Assembly: GCA_964251665.1 (NCBI GenBank)
Contig: CAXUKO010000009.1
Location: 124,001 to 188,000, forward strand
Direction of reading: 5' to 3'
DNA length: 64,000 nt
From: JBBQLG01 sp964251665
Lineage (GTDB): Bacteria > Bacteroidota > Bacteroidia > Cytophagales > Spirosomataceae
Shown here: in pieces, positions 18,897 through 26,709 of the stretch
Layout of the letters: each line of letters starts with the position of its first letter
How positions within the stretch are numbered: the stretch's first letter is position 1
Notes under the pieces: generated by a model
Database searches by the model: none
What the model was told of the DNA's origin: nothing
The model's input: the letters and a program-made list of their open reading frames with translations, nothing else
Made by a program: the position numbers and the translations under genes

Positions 18897-19229
18897 ATGG
18901 AAACGTATTATAACCCGGAAGACCTCAAAAAATTTGGCAGCATCGGCGAGTTTCAGAAAGACATGGCCGATAAGTTTTTCACGTATTACGGCGCGGTCTT
19001 CGCCGAAGGTGCGCTAACGGCCCGCGAAAAATCGCTGATTGCGCTGGCCGTATCCCATGCCGTTCAGTGTCCGTACTGCATCGATGCCTATACCGTAGAC
19101 ACGCTCGAAAAAGGCTGTTCAGAAACCGAGATGATGGAAGCGGTTCACGTTGCAGCCGCCATCCGGGGTGGTGCCACCCTGGTGCACAGTGTCCAGATGA
19201 TGAACAAAGCCAAAGAGTTGTCGATGTAA
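18897..19229 (+). CDS. Arsenosugar-associated peroxidase-like (AhpD/CMD family) protein
   Basis: A 110 aa single-domain protein of the carboxymuconolactone decarboxylase/AhpD type. The redox pair is in CPYCID (near residues 60-63), preceded by the family's EKSLIALAVSHA helix, with a histidine in EAVHVAAAI further on. Members next to arsS are annotated as arsenosugar-biosynthesis peroxidase-like proteins. The CxxC suggests a thiol redox role, perhaps keeping arsenic or the radical enzyme reduced, which is inference. A repeat follows its stop codon. Confidence 0.88.
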   Translation: METYYNPEDLKKFGSIGEFQKDMADKFFTYYGAVFAEGALTAREKSLIALAVSHAVQCPYCIDAYTVDTLEKGCSETEMMEAVHVAAAIRGGATLVHSVQMMNKAKELSM

Positions 19230-19230
19230 A

Positions 19231-19325
19231 TTTAATGAGTGAATGAGCGAATGAGTGAAGGAGCGAATGATCTGATTACCTGCGCACTTTCACTCATTCG
19301 CCATTCACTCATTCACTCATTATTT
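19231..19325. repeat. GAGTGAAT-type inverted repeat before arsS
   Basis: Units like GAGTGAATGAGCGAAT (19236-19267) face complementary units CACTCATTCGCC and CACTCATTCACTCATT (19290-19322). The result is an imperfect hairpin directly between the stop codon of the peroxidase-like gene and the ATG of arsS. It belongs to the same family as the repeat at 51187-51285. Confidence 0.8.
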
Positions 19326-20372
19326 ATGAAAAGTCTCAAAGCGAGTGGGCATGAACTGGCTCATTCCTCGGTTCAGTTGCAGTCACTGCATAGCGCGGTG
19401 GCGGATACGTTGAAGATGCCGTTGTTTCACGAAAAGATGGACGCGGTCGGGTTGTTTCCCCTGCGGCCCCTTCGCCCGACGGTGTTGCAGATCAACGTCG
19501 GCAAGATGTGCAATCAGGTCTGTAAACACTGCCACGTTGATGCCGGGCCGGACCGCAAGGAAATTATGACCCGCGAGACGATGCAGCAATGCCTCGACGC
19601 GCTGGCCCAGACCGACATTCCAACGGTGGACCTGACCGGTGGCGCGCCGGAGATGAACCCGGATTTTCGCTGGTTTGTCGAAGAGATCCGCAAACTGGGG
19701 CGGCAGGTGCTGGTGCGCTGTAACCTGACTATCATTGTGGCCAACCCCAAATACCATGACCTGCCCGAATTCTTTCGCACCCATCAGGTGGAGGTGGTGA
19801 GTTCGCTGCCGTTCTATAATGCCGACAAAACCGACCGGCAGCGGGGGCAGGGTGTCTTCGCTGATTCGGTGCGGGCGCTGAAAATGCTTAACGCCGTGGG
19901 CTACGGGCAGGAGGGAAGCGGACTACGCCTGAATCTGGTCTACAATCCCAACGGTGCCTTTTTGCCGGGCTCGCAGGAGAGCCTGAAACGGCAGTTCAAG
20001 CGGGTGTTGCACGATGAATTTGGCATTGTGTTCAACGACCTGTACGCCATCACGAACATCCCCGTCAGCCGGTATCTGGATTACCTGATAGCCTCGAAAA
20101 ACTACGATGGCTACATGGAGAAACTGGTAAACGCCTTTAATCCAGTGGCGGCTGAGGGAGTGATGTGCCGCACCACGATTTCGGTCAGCTGGGATGGTGG
20201 CTTGTACGACTGCGATTTCAATCAGATGCTTGATTTACTGGTAAAGAGCCCGGTTCAGCACATCCGCGATTTCGATATGGATACGCTGATTAACCGTAGC
20301 ATCGCCCTGAATCAGCACTGTTACGGCTGTACTGCCGGTGCCGGGTCCAGTTGCGGAGGCACAGTGGCCTAA
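19326..20372 (+). CDS. arsS: Radical SAM arsenosugar biosynthesis protein ArsS
   Basis: A 348 aa radical S-adenosylmethionine enzyme. The 4Fe-4S cluster motif CxxxCxxC is C62, C66, C69 (CNQVCKHC). A TGGAPE stretch follows for SAM binding, and the C-terminal DUF3641-type domain is rich in cysteine (CYGCTAGAGSSCGG). In cyanobacteria ArsS transfers the 5'-deoxyadenosyl group of SAM to dimethylarsenic, giving an arsenic nucleoside, after ArsM has methylated arsenic. Relatives can carry selenocysteine in the C-terminal motif; here the codons encode cysteine and no in-frame TGA is seen. The ATG at 19326 is preferred over one at 19239, which would translate the repeat. Confidence 0.93.
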   Translation: MKSLKASGHELAHSSVQLQSLHSAVADTLKMPLFHEKMDAVGLFPLRPLRPTVLQINVGKMCNQVCKHCHVDAGPDRKEIMTRETMQQCLDALAQTDIPTVDLTGGAPEMNPDFRWFVEEIRKLGRQVLVRCNLTIIVANPKYHDLPEFFRTHQVEVVSSLPFYNADKTDRQRGQGVFADSVRALKMLNAVGYGQEGSGLRLNLVYNPNGAFLPGSQESLKRQFKRVLHDEFGIVFNDLYAITNIPVSRYLDYLIASKNYDGYMEKLVNAFNPVAAEGVMCRTTISVSWDGGLYDCDFNQMLDLLVKSPVQHIRDFDMDTLINRSIALNQHCYGCTAGAGSSCGGTVA

Positions 20373-20389
20373 AGAAAAAGACCGGCAGT

Positions 20390-20782
20390 ATGCATTACGC
20401 GCTTCTCATTTGTTTGGCACTGGTCAGCCATGCCGTAAACGCTCAATTAGTCAGTCGGGCCACGAACAACAACGTGGTGTATACCGACTCGACCGCGAAG
20501 GTGGAAATTCAGTCGATCTATAAAATGCTGCAAAACGGCTACGACTTTAGCGGACTGGCCATACGGTATTCGCAGGACCCCGGCTCGTACAAAGCCGGGG
20601 GTGAACTGGGCTTTTCTACTATGAGTAACTACGTGCCCGAATACAAAAACGTGGTGCTGGGTCTGGCGGTAAATGAAATCTCCCGGCCGTTTAAATCGGA
20701 GTACGGCTATCATATCGTCCAGCTGATTGGCCGGAAAGACGAGCTATACAACACAAGGCACATTCTGCTTCGGGTAGACTAA
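20390..20782 (+). CDS. Small secreted parvulin-type peptidyl-prolyl isomerase
   Basis: A 130 aa protein with a signal peptide (MHYALLICLALVSHAVNAQ). The remainder is one parvulin-like domain (DFSGLAIRYSQDPGS, GGELGFSTMSNYVPEY, EISRPFKSEYGYHIVQLIG). It ends with YNTRHILLRVD, which in larger Bacteroidota isomerases opens a second parvulin repeat, so this may be a shortened derivative. It starts 17 bases after arsS and is probably co-transcribed. Folding help for an envelope protein of the cluster is a guess. Confidence 0.85.
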   Translation: MHYALLICLALVSHAVNAQLVSRATNNNVVYTDSTAKVEIQSIYKMLQNGYDFSGLAIRYSQDPGSYKAGGELGFSTMSNYVPEYKNVVLGLAVNEISRPFKSEYGYHIVQLIGRKDELYNTRHILLRVD

Positions 20783-20818
20783 CTGACTGTCAGTTTACCC
20801 GAAACAGGATATGTCTCG

Positions 20819-22165
20819 TCAGCTGCCGAACAGATTCGTGTCTAAGAACGCATTGCGGAACTTGCCTTTGGGGTCGTACTCGGCCATAAGTTTTTTAAAC
20901 TCGGGCAGTTTCTCGTAGCGGGCCTGTAACTGAGCGGGCGGAATGGTAAATAACTTCCCCCAGTGCGGCCGGACACCAAATGGCGTCAGTTTCTTTTCAA
21001 TCAGCGGCAGCACTTTTTTGACCGATGCCCAGTCGGGTTGCCAGGTGAAGTGAATGGCCAGCGACGCCTGTTTATAGCATGGACTCATCCACAGGTCATC
21101 GGCATCAATGGTGCGCAGTTCAGAAATCATCAGGTGCGGACTGATCTGGTCGCGGAGTCGCTCAACGGCCAGAATAGCCTCGACGCCGTTGCGCAGGGGT
21201 ACAAAAAATTCTGACTGTAATTCTTTGCCGCTGCTGGGTGTGAATCCCATTCTGAAGTGCGGTAAGCGTTCGTACCAGGGGCCGGCAACGCCCATCTGCT
21301 CCGTGCAGTTGATGGCGGAGAGTTCGGCAATCGGGTGGAGATTCTTTTTCGCCAGCGTGGCCCCATAAAACTCCGGGGCAGCATCCAGGTGTTCTCCCGT
21401 TTCGACACGCCGTTTGAGCCATACCTCGTTGATGCGCTTCTTTTGCCAGTCCGTGAACAGGCTGACGCTATAGCCGTTGGATACGATGGCGTCGAAATGG
21501 GTTTTTAGCTGATCCAGGGGCAGGTTTTCGTACACGTCCTGCCGCATCTGATACGTAGGCTGAACGTCGAGCGTGATTTTGGTAACGACACCCAAGCCGC
21601 CGAGGTGCACCACAGCGGCCCGAAACGTGTCGCCGTCTTTGTCGCGGTCCAGCACCCGCGTTTCGCCGTTGGCCAGTACAAGTTCCATCGCCCGTACCGC
21701 CGTCGACAGGTTGCCGTTTTTCACGCCCGAGCCATGCGTGGCCGTCGCGCAGGCTCCAGCCACCGAAATATGGGGCAATGAGGCCAGGTTGTGCAGCGCA
21801 AACCCCTGACTGTCTAAGTGAGTAGCCAGTACGCCGTATTTCAGGTTCGCGTCGACCGTCACCGTTTTTGTGTTCGTGTCCAGGTCAACGACAGGAGCCA
21901 TGTCTGTCAGTGAGATCAGGTTGTGCGTGCTGTCGGCGATGGTGTTGAAGCAGTGACGTGTACCCAGCACCTTCAGTTTATCGTGGGTCTTTATGAGGTC
22001 TTTTACCTGCTGAACTGATTTAGCTGCGTAAAGCCGGTCGGTGCTGTACTGTAAATTACCCGACCAGTTGGTTAGTTTCGGGTCGGCCAGTAAGTTGGTC
22101 AGGGGTGTTAGCAGGGGCGTTGCCAGCATGGTCGATGACAGTTTGAGGAAGGCGCGCTTTTTCAT
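20819..22165 (-). CDS. FAD-linked alditol/aldonolactone oxidase-like protein
   Basis: A 448 aa flavoprotein of the vanillyl-alcohol-oxidase superfamily. It has an N-terminal Tat-like or Sec leader (MKKRAFLKLSSTMLATPLL), then the NWSGNLQY start typical of alditol and xylitol oxidases. The FAD-binding domain holds GTRHCFNTIAD, where the histidine is the likely covalent FAD site, and the C-terminal half has the ALO-type domain ending HWGKLF. Family members oxidise polyols or aldonolactones with oxygen. It lies between the ArsS block and the envelope genes, on the opposite strand. The polyol substrate is not known. Confidence 0.87.
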   Translation of the reverse strand: MKKRAFLKLSSTMLATPLLTPLTNLLADPKLTNWSGNLQYSTDRLYAAKSVQQVKDLIKTHDKLKVLGTRHCFNTIADSTHNLISLTDMAPVVDLDTNTKTVTVDANLKYGVLATHLDSQGFALHNLASLPHISVAGACATATHGSGVKNGNLSTAVRAMELVLANGETRVLDRDKDGDTFRAAVVHLGGLGVVTKITLDVQPTYQMRQDVYENLPLDQLKTHFDAIVSNGYSVSLFTDWQKKRINEVWLKRRVETGEHLDAAPEFYGATLAKKNLHPIAELSAINCTEQMGVAGPWYERLPHFRMGFTPSSGKELQSEFFVPLRNGVEAILAVERLRDQISPHLMISELRTIDADDLWMSPCYKQASLAIHFTWQPDWASVKKVLPLIEKKLTPFGVRPHWGKLFTIPPAQLQARYEKLPEFKKLMAEYDPKGKFRNAFLDTNLFGS

Positions 22166-22270
22166 GAAAAGGGGTGGTTTAGGCTATACCCCCGTAAATT
22201 AACAAATGTTTCTCGCTACCGTTATATCTGCCTTACGAGTTATAGTGAGTATAAACACCGTTTACACTAC

Positions 22271-23230
22271 ATGAGCTTACAGGTATGCATGGCGTGGCTA
22301 CTGATTGCCCTGGCAGGGTGTAGTCAGCGTTCCTACCCGGTCGTAAGTACAGCCCGGAATAGTGGCCCAAAACAGCCGGGAACATCGGCGGATGCTCAGC
22401 CACCGGGCCGCGCTGTTTCTGAACCGTCTGCCAGCAGCGCCGATCAGTTTGGCGTAAAAGTTATAGCGATCCGGCTAACGGCCCAGTACACTATTCTTGA
22501 TCTCCGGTTTACGAACAGGGGACAGAAGCTCCGGGATAAAAGAGGCCGTTACGTACCAATCGGTTTTATCTGGATAGACCCCAAAACCAGGTTGACAACG
22601 GCGAATGGAACGCGTGCTTATGCATTCATAAAAGCAGACGGAATTGCTGTATTACCCAGACGGGTGAGAGTAGATCCCTTCGATCAGGTGAGCTTTTCGC
22701 TCTATTTTGAGCGATTGGATAAGGGTATCGAAACGTTCGATTGTGGGCATTGTGCCGGCAAGAGTTTTTGTTGGGATCTGCCCGGTCTGCATGTGACTAA
22801 CCCGGCGGATGCTGGCTCAAGTGCCCCCCCTGTTTCGCTGTCGGCCACCACATCTGCTTTGGCAGGAGCCGAATCCATGCGGGTAGGCGATAAATTAACC
22901 CTCCATAACCTGTACTTCGATGTCGCCAAAGCCGACCTGCTGCCAGCCTCCTTTGCTGAACTGGATCAACTGGCAGCGTTGATGCAGAGCCACCCTCAGC
23001 TAACAATCAGGATTGAAGGCCATACCGACGCAATCGGCGATCATCAGAAGAATTTACAGCTGTCGCAGGACCGGGCCGGGGCCTGTCGGCGCTATTTAGT
23101 GCAAAAAGGCATCGCAGGCAATCGAATTCAGACTGTGGGTTACGGTGATACAAGGCCCGTCAGTCTGGAAAGCACTGACGACGCCCGGAAAACGAATCGG
23201 CGCGTCGAATTCGTAATCCTTTCCCTGTAG
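22271..23230 (+). CDS. OmpA-family lipoprotein
   Basis: A 319 aa envelope protein. The signal peptide ends in the lipobox LAGC (C near residue 16), so the protein is anchored by lipid. A middle region of unknown fold follows (about 60-180). The C-terminal OmpA domain (about 205-319) has the peptidoglycan-binding pattern (LYFDVAKADLLPASFAELDQL, IEGHTDAIGD, NRRVEFVI). It likely tethers the outer membrane to the wall. No special link to arsenic is apparent. Confidence 0.9.
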   Translation: MSLQVCMAWLLIALAGCSQRSYPVVSTARNSGPKQPGTSADAQPPGRAVSEPSASSADQFGVKVIAIRLTAQYTILDLRFTNRGQKLRDKRGRYVPIGFIWIDPKTRLTTANGTRAYAFIKADGIAVLPRRVRVDPFDQVSFSLYFERLDKGIETFDCGHCAGKSFCWDLPGLHVTNPADAGSSAPPVSLSATTSALAGAESMRVGDKLTLHNLYFDVAKADLLPASFAELDQLAALMQSHPQLTIRIEGHTDAIGDHQKNLQLSQDRAGACRRYLVQKGIAGNRIQTVGYGDTRPVSLESTDDARKTNRRVEFVILSL

Positions 23231-23267
23231 ACCTACCATCCAATCCCTTCTGTAAATCAACAGGTTC

Positions 23268-23786
23268 ATGAAACGCTTCCTTTACCCATTGCTGCTGCAA
23301 CTCATTCTGGTGGTACCGGGCAACGCCCAGAAGATTGATATTCTCCGCGCCGACGGAAGCATTTACACCACCATCCGCCGGACCAACCAAGTCAATATTA
23401 CCTACCAGCAGACTCCATTTATGCGTGTTAATTATTCGGCCCGGGTGGCTGACATCACCGCCGACAGCCTTTTTCTTACCGATAAACGGCTTGGTCTGCT
23501 GGGATTGGCCGCCGAGAAGATAACGGGTTTGCAGCGGGTACGCTCCGGGCTAAATCTGGCCACTACCATCGGCAGTGGGGTCGTGCTGCTTGTTGTCGGC
23601 CGGAGACTCCTGCAACCGACTGGCGTAGCCGCTTCTTCTGGTGGAGCCTACCTGAGTCGGTTGCTGTTGACCAGCGGAGCCCTGGCCGGGGCAACGGTAG
23701 TGAATCGGTTGATTACCCCGAGGAATCCCCGCAGACGGCTGGATCAGGGCTATACGTTTCGCGCAACCGGTGCTTTTGGGCAGTAA
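23268..23786 (+). CDS. Secreted or membrane hypothetical protein
   Basis: A 172 aa protein with a signal peptide (LYPLLLQLILVVPGNAQ). A beta-rich middle (VNITYQQTPFMRVNYSARVADITADSLFLTD) is followed by two hydrophobic glycine-rich stretches near residues 100-145 that could span a membrane, and a basic tail. I do not recognise the family. It follows the OmpA gene by 37 bases and may be in the same transcript. Confidence 0.7.
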   Translation: MKRFLYPLLLQLILVVPGNAQKIDILRADGSIYTTIRRTNQVNITYQQTPFMRVNYSARVADITADSLFLTDKRLGLLGLAAEKITGLQRVRSGLNLATTIGSGVVLLVVGRRLLQPTGVAASSGGAYLSRLLLTSGALAGATVVNRLITPRNPRRRLDQGYTFRATGAFGQ

Positions 23787-23895
23787 ACGGACTCAATGGC
23801 TATGCAACTACTACAACTGTAAACAAAGGCCACAAAAGCCAATAGACTCGCCTGATCAGTCATAGGCAACGCAAGTGTTGAGGGTAAGTTTATTT

Positions 23896-23935
23896 ATCGT
23901 ATTATTGCGATTAATGCATTGCTTTGCTACATTTG
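23896..23935 (+). promoter_or_regulatory. Candidate arsR promoter and ArsR operator
   Basis: TTG at 23905-23907 and TACATTTG at 23928-23935 fit the Bacteroidota promoter pattern (TTG, about 20 bases, TAnnTTTG). An imperfect palindrome ATCGTATTATTGCGAT (23896-23911) overlaps the TTG element, as expected for an ArsR-type repressor site. The start codon at 23940 would then lie at or very near the transcription start, so the message may be almost leaderless. This is sequence inference only. Confidence 0.55.
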
Positions 23936-23939
23936 CCGC

Positions 23940-24269
23940 ATGGGCGTCACGAAAACCGATCTGTTTACGGAGCAGCAAAACCGGGTGGCTGAGTTGGCCA
24001 AAGCCTTTGCCCATCCGGCGCGGGTGGCTATTCTACAATTGCTGATCAGCCGGAAAGCCTGTGTCTGCGGAGATCTGGTAGATGAATTGCCGCTGGCTCA
24101 GGCAACGGTATCACAGCATTTGAAGGAGTTAAAGCGCATCGGGATCATCAAGGGCGACATTGATCCACCGCGCGTTTGCTATTGCATCAATGAGCCGGTT
24201 TGGGCGGAAACCCGTGCACTGTTCGGGCAGGTACTCGATGCTTTTGTAGTGGAGCAGGCCTGTTGCTGA
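23940..24269 (+). CDS. arsR: ArsR-family arsenic-responsive repressor
   Basis: A 109 aa winged-helix repressor of the ArsR/SmtB family. It has AFAHPARVAILQLL in the first helices and the recognition helix in PLAQATVSQHLKEL. A CVC pair sits in the helix where arsenite binds in classical ArsR proteins, and a CC pair ends the protein. It should leave DNA when As(III) binds. The ATG at 23940 is preferred to a TTG at 23919, which would place codons inside the promoter. A strong terminator overlaps its last codons, ahead of arsM. Confidence 0.92.
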   Translation: MGVTKTDLFTEQQNRVAELAKAFAHPARVAILQLLISRKACVCGDLVDELPLAQATVSQHLKELKRIGIIKGDIDPPRVCYCINEPVWAETRALFGQVLDAFVVEQACC

Positions 24270-24296
24270 TCAAAAACAGGCCTGCTCTCTTTTTTT
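24252..24296 (+). terminator. Intrinsic terminator/attenuator between arsR and arsM
   Basis: A perfect 13 bp stem (24252-24264 with 24275-24287) and a 10-base loop are followed by a T-rich run (24289-24295). The left arm lies inside the last codons of arsR. It should stop most arsR transcripts, so arsM needs read-through or its own promoter; an ATCGTAATAT half-site resembling the arsR operator lies at 24307-24316. Confidence 0.85.
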
Positions 24297-24337
24297 GATT
24301 AAATCAATCGTAATATACCAATTAGCTGATCAAACGT

Positions 24338-25249
24338 ATGCAAACTGAAGAAACCTCAAAAGACGCGTTGCTGAAAGCCATCGTACGCGATACTTATACC
24401 GCCGTAGCCGATCAGAGTCGCGCTCAGAATGCCGTTTCCTGTTGCGGTGTCGGGCCGGGGTCGGCCCTTGATGATCCGGCTATTATGGCGGACGACTACA
24501 GCCACCTCCCGGGTTACGTTGCCGATGCTGATCTGGGGTTGGGATGTGGTCTGCCCACGCAGTTCGCCCGGATTCAAGCCGGGGATACGGTTATCGACCT
24601 TGGGTCAGGAGCCGGAAACGACTGCTTTGTGGCCCGCCACGAAACCGGCCCGACGGGTAAGGTTATCGGCATTGATTTTACGGACGCTATGATCGTCCGC
24701 GCCCGGCAGAACGCCGATAAACGGGGCTACAACAACGTCGAGTTTCGGCAGGGCGATATCGAGCAGATGCCCGTTGCAGACAACGTGGCTGATGTAATTG
24801 TGAGTAATTGCGTGTTGAACCTGGTCCCGAATAAACGTAACGTGATCGCTGAGATTTTCCGGGTATTAAAGCCGGGTGGCCATTTCAGTATTTCGGACAT
24901 TGTACTGCGGGGCAATTTGCCAAACTCGTTGCGTGAGGCTGCCGAAATGTATGCCGGTTGCGTGTCGGGGGCTATCCAACAGCACGAGTATCTGCAATTT
25001 ATAACTGAGGCAGGCTTTGTGAATGTCACCCTGCAAAAAGAGAAACTTATCTCGCTGCCCGATGATCTGCTGGCTCATTACTTATCGCCCGACACTATAG
25101 CCGCGTACCTGGCGTCGTCCGATGCCATTGTGAGTGTCACTGTCTACGCCGAGAAACCCGGAGCAGGCCGGACTACTGGTAAGCCGCTGGTCCAACTGGC
25201 TGATCTGACTCAGGGTTCGGCCTGTACGCCAGGGGGAGGCTGCTGTTAA
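24338..25249 (+). CDS. arsM: Arsenite methyltransferase ArsM
   Basis: A 303 aa S-adenosylmethionine-dependent methyltransferase that converts As(III) to methylated arsenicals. The SAM site is VIDLGSGAGNDCF (near residues 85-97). The four conserved arsenic-binding cysteines of the family can be matched to C35 or C36, C70, C158 and C208. The protein ends in a cysteine-rich tail (SACTPGGGCC). It supplies dimethylarsenic for ArsS. It heads a run with arsN and arsC, spaced 27 and 20 bases apart. Confidence 0.95.
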   Translation: MQTEETSKDALLKAIVRDTYTAVADQSRAQNAVSCCGVGPGSALDDPAIMADDYSHLPGYVADADLGLGCGLPTQFARIQAGDTVIDLGSGAGNDCFVARHETGPTGKVIGIDFTDAMIVRARQNADKRGYNNVEFRQGDIEQMPVADNVADVIVSNCVLNLVPNKRNVIAEIFRVLKPGGHFSISDIVLRGNLPNSLREAAEMYAGCVSGAIQQHEYLQFITEAGFVNVTLQKEKLISLPDDLLAHYLSPDTIAAYLASSDAIVSVTVYAEKPGAGRTTGKPLVQLADLTQGSACTPGGGCC

Positions 25250-25276
25250 CTGACTACTCATAAACTCAATATCCCC

Positions 25277-25762
25277 ATGATCCGTACGGTTCAACCGGCC
25301 GACTGGCCCGCCATCACCGCCATCTATCAGCAGGGCATCGACACCGGCCATGCAACGATGGAAACACAGGCTCCTACGTTCGATACGATGGCTTCGTCGT
25401 ACATGGCCACTCCGCAACTGGTGGCTGAACAGCATGGCGAGGTAGTGGGCTATGCACTGCTAACAGCGGTATCGGGTCGTTGTGTTTACGCAGGTGTAGC
25501 CGAAGTAAGCCTTTACGTCAGTGCGTTGCACCGGGGTAAAGGAATAGGCCGACAGTTGCTGGAACAGCTCATTATGGACAGCGAACAGCAGGGGGTATGG
25601 ACCCTGCAGGCGGGCATTTTTCCCGAAAATAAAGCCAGCATAGCTGTACACAGGCAATGCGGCTTCCGGGAGGTCGGCTACCGCGAACGGATCGGGCAGC
25701 GCAACGGGCAATGGCGCGATGTGCTTCTCCTTGAACGCAGGAGCCACACTGTTGGCCTGTAA
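25277..25762 (+). CDS. arsN1: ArsN-type GNAT N-acetyltransferase
   Basis: A 161 aa acetyltransferase of the phosphinothricin-acetyltransferase type. It starts with the usual MIRTVQPADWPAITAIYQQGI. The acetyl-CoA loop is HRGKGIGRQL, followed by NKASIAVHRQCGF and a terminal VLLLER. In arsenic operons this family (ArsN1) acetylates the amino group of arsinothricin, an arsenic-containing antibiotic; others act on phosphinothricin. Its place between arsM and arsC supports an arsenic role. The substrate is not proven by sequence. Confidence 0.87.
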   Translation: MIRTVQPADWPAITAIYQQGIDTGHATMETQAPTFDTMASSYMATPQLVAEQHGEVVGYALLTAVSGRCVYAGVAEVSLYVSALHRGKGIGRQLLEQLIMDSEQQGVWTLQAGIFPENKASIAVHRQCGFREVGYRERIGQRNGQWRDVLLLERRSHTVGL

Positions 25763-25782
25763 TCACTAAATAACCAATTGAT

Positions 25783-26208
25783 ATGAAACGCATTTTAGTA
25801 CTCTGCACCGGTAATTCGGCGCGCAGCCAGATGGCACATGGCTACCTCCAACACTTCGCCGATGTATCCGGCCACAATGAGCAGGTAGCGGTCTACAGCG
25901 CGGGCGTGGCCCCGCATGGAATAAATCCGCTGGCGATACAGGTTATGGCCGAAGATGGTGTCGATATTTCGCACCATACGTCGAACCATGCCGACGAATA
26001 TACTGACCTGCCCCTCGATTTTGTGATCACCGTGTGCGATAATGCCCGCGAGCAGTGTCCGTACTTGCCCTCGTCGGCTAAGCTGATTCACCATAGTTTT
26101 ACGGACCCGTCCCACGCACCGGAAAACGAGAAACTGGCGCAGTTTCGGGTGGTGCGTGACCAGATTAAAGCGTACAGTGAACAATTTATTAAGGAGCATA
26201 TTGCATAA
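25783..26208 (+). CDS. arsC: Arsenate reductase, low-molecular-weight phosphatase type
   Basis: A 141 aa cytoplasmic enzyme that reduces As(V) to As(III). The phosphatase-type loop CTGNSARS has the nucleophile C8. Cysteines C85 and C92 (VCDNAREQC) match the redox pair of thioredoxin-coupled ArsC, and the aspartate in FTDPSHA fits the acid. It follows arsN by 20 bases. A thioredoxin reductase is encoded at 62883-63848, though not nearby. There is no ArsB, Acr3, ArsP or ArsJ transporter beside it. Confidence 0.93.
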   Translation: MKRILVLCTGNSARSQMAHGYLQHFADVSGHNEQVAVYSAGVAPHGINPLAIQVMAEDGVDISHHTSNHADEYTDLPLDFVITVCDNAREQCPYLPSSAKLIHHSFTDPSHAPENEKLAQFRVVRDQIKAYSEQFIKEHIA

Positions 26209-26268
26209 ATTAGGGGCGGGAAATCCGTTTGCCCGGAACTCCGTTAACCCTCAAACCCCAACCCATTT

Positions 26269-26541
26269 ATGTACGCACGCATTATTCAGGTTTCGCTCCT
26301 GCCCGAATCCATCGCCGAAGCGACCAGCTACTTCCGCGATTCGGTAGGCCCCGCCCTCAAACAGCAGAGTGGGTTTCAAAACAGCCGTTTTCTGGTCGAC
26401 TCTGCCACGAATCGCTGCCTGATGGTTACCCTCTGGGAGTCGCCCGATGCCCGCACGGGGGCCGAATCGAACGGGTTTCTTCAGGATGTGCTTCAGAATA
26501 TGAAAAAGCACTTTGCCGCTCCACCCACCATTGATTACTAG
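26269..26541 (+). CDS. Small ABM-like dimeric alpha/beta barrel protein
   Basis: A 90 aa protein with the ferredoxin-like pattern of antibiotic-biosynthesis-monooxygenase domains (YARIIQVSLLPESIAEATSYF, LMVTLWESPDA). Such proteins are small oxygenases or heme or quinone binders, but no catalytic residue can be picked out. It is 60 bases after arsC and before a terminator-like hairpin, so it may be the last gene of the ars transcript. Confidence 0.75.
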   Translation: MYARIIQVSLLPESIAEATSYFRDSVGPALKQQSGFQNSRFLVDSATNRCLMVTLWESPDARTGAESNGFLQDVLQNMKKHFAAPPTIDY

Positions 26542-26587
26542 GACGTGGCCGTTCAGGTAGCCTGATTGACCCGGTTTGATTTCATTG

Positions 26588-26630
26588 AATCGACTCCGCT
26601 CCCCAAAACACGGCTGGAGCGGAGTCGATT
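26588..26630 (+). terminator. Hairpin after the ars operon
   Basis: A perfect 15 bp stem (26588-26602 with 26616-26630) with a 13-base loop, 46 bases after the ABM-like gene. It lacks a clear T-run, so termination is likely but not certain. Confidence 0.6.
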
Positions 26631-26709
26631 GGTTAGACAGCAACCGAAAAAGCTGACCGGGCAATGACGTGTCTGATAGTCCGGCCAAAAATAATTCTGC
26701 TAAATCAGG

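Noticed and set aside
20300..20372. Possible selenocysteine codon in ArsS
   Set aside because: The C-terminal motif is coded entirely by cysteine codons and there is no in-frame TGA before the TAA stop.
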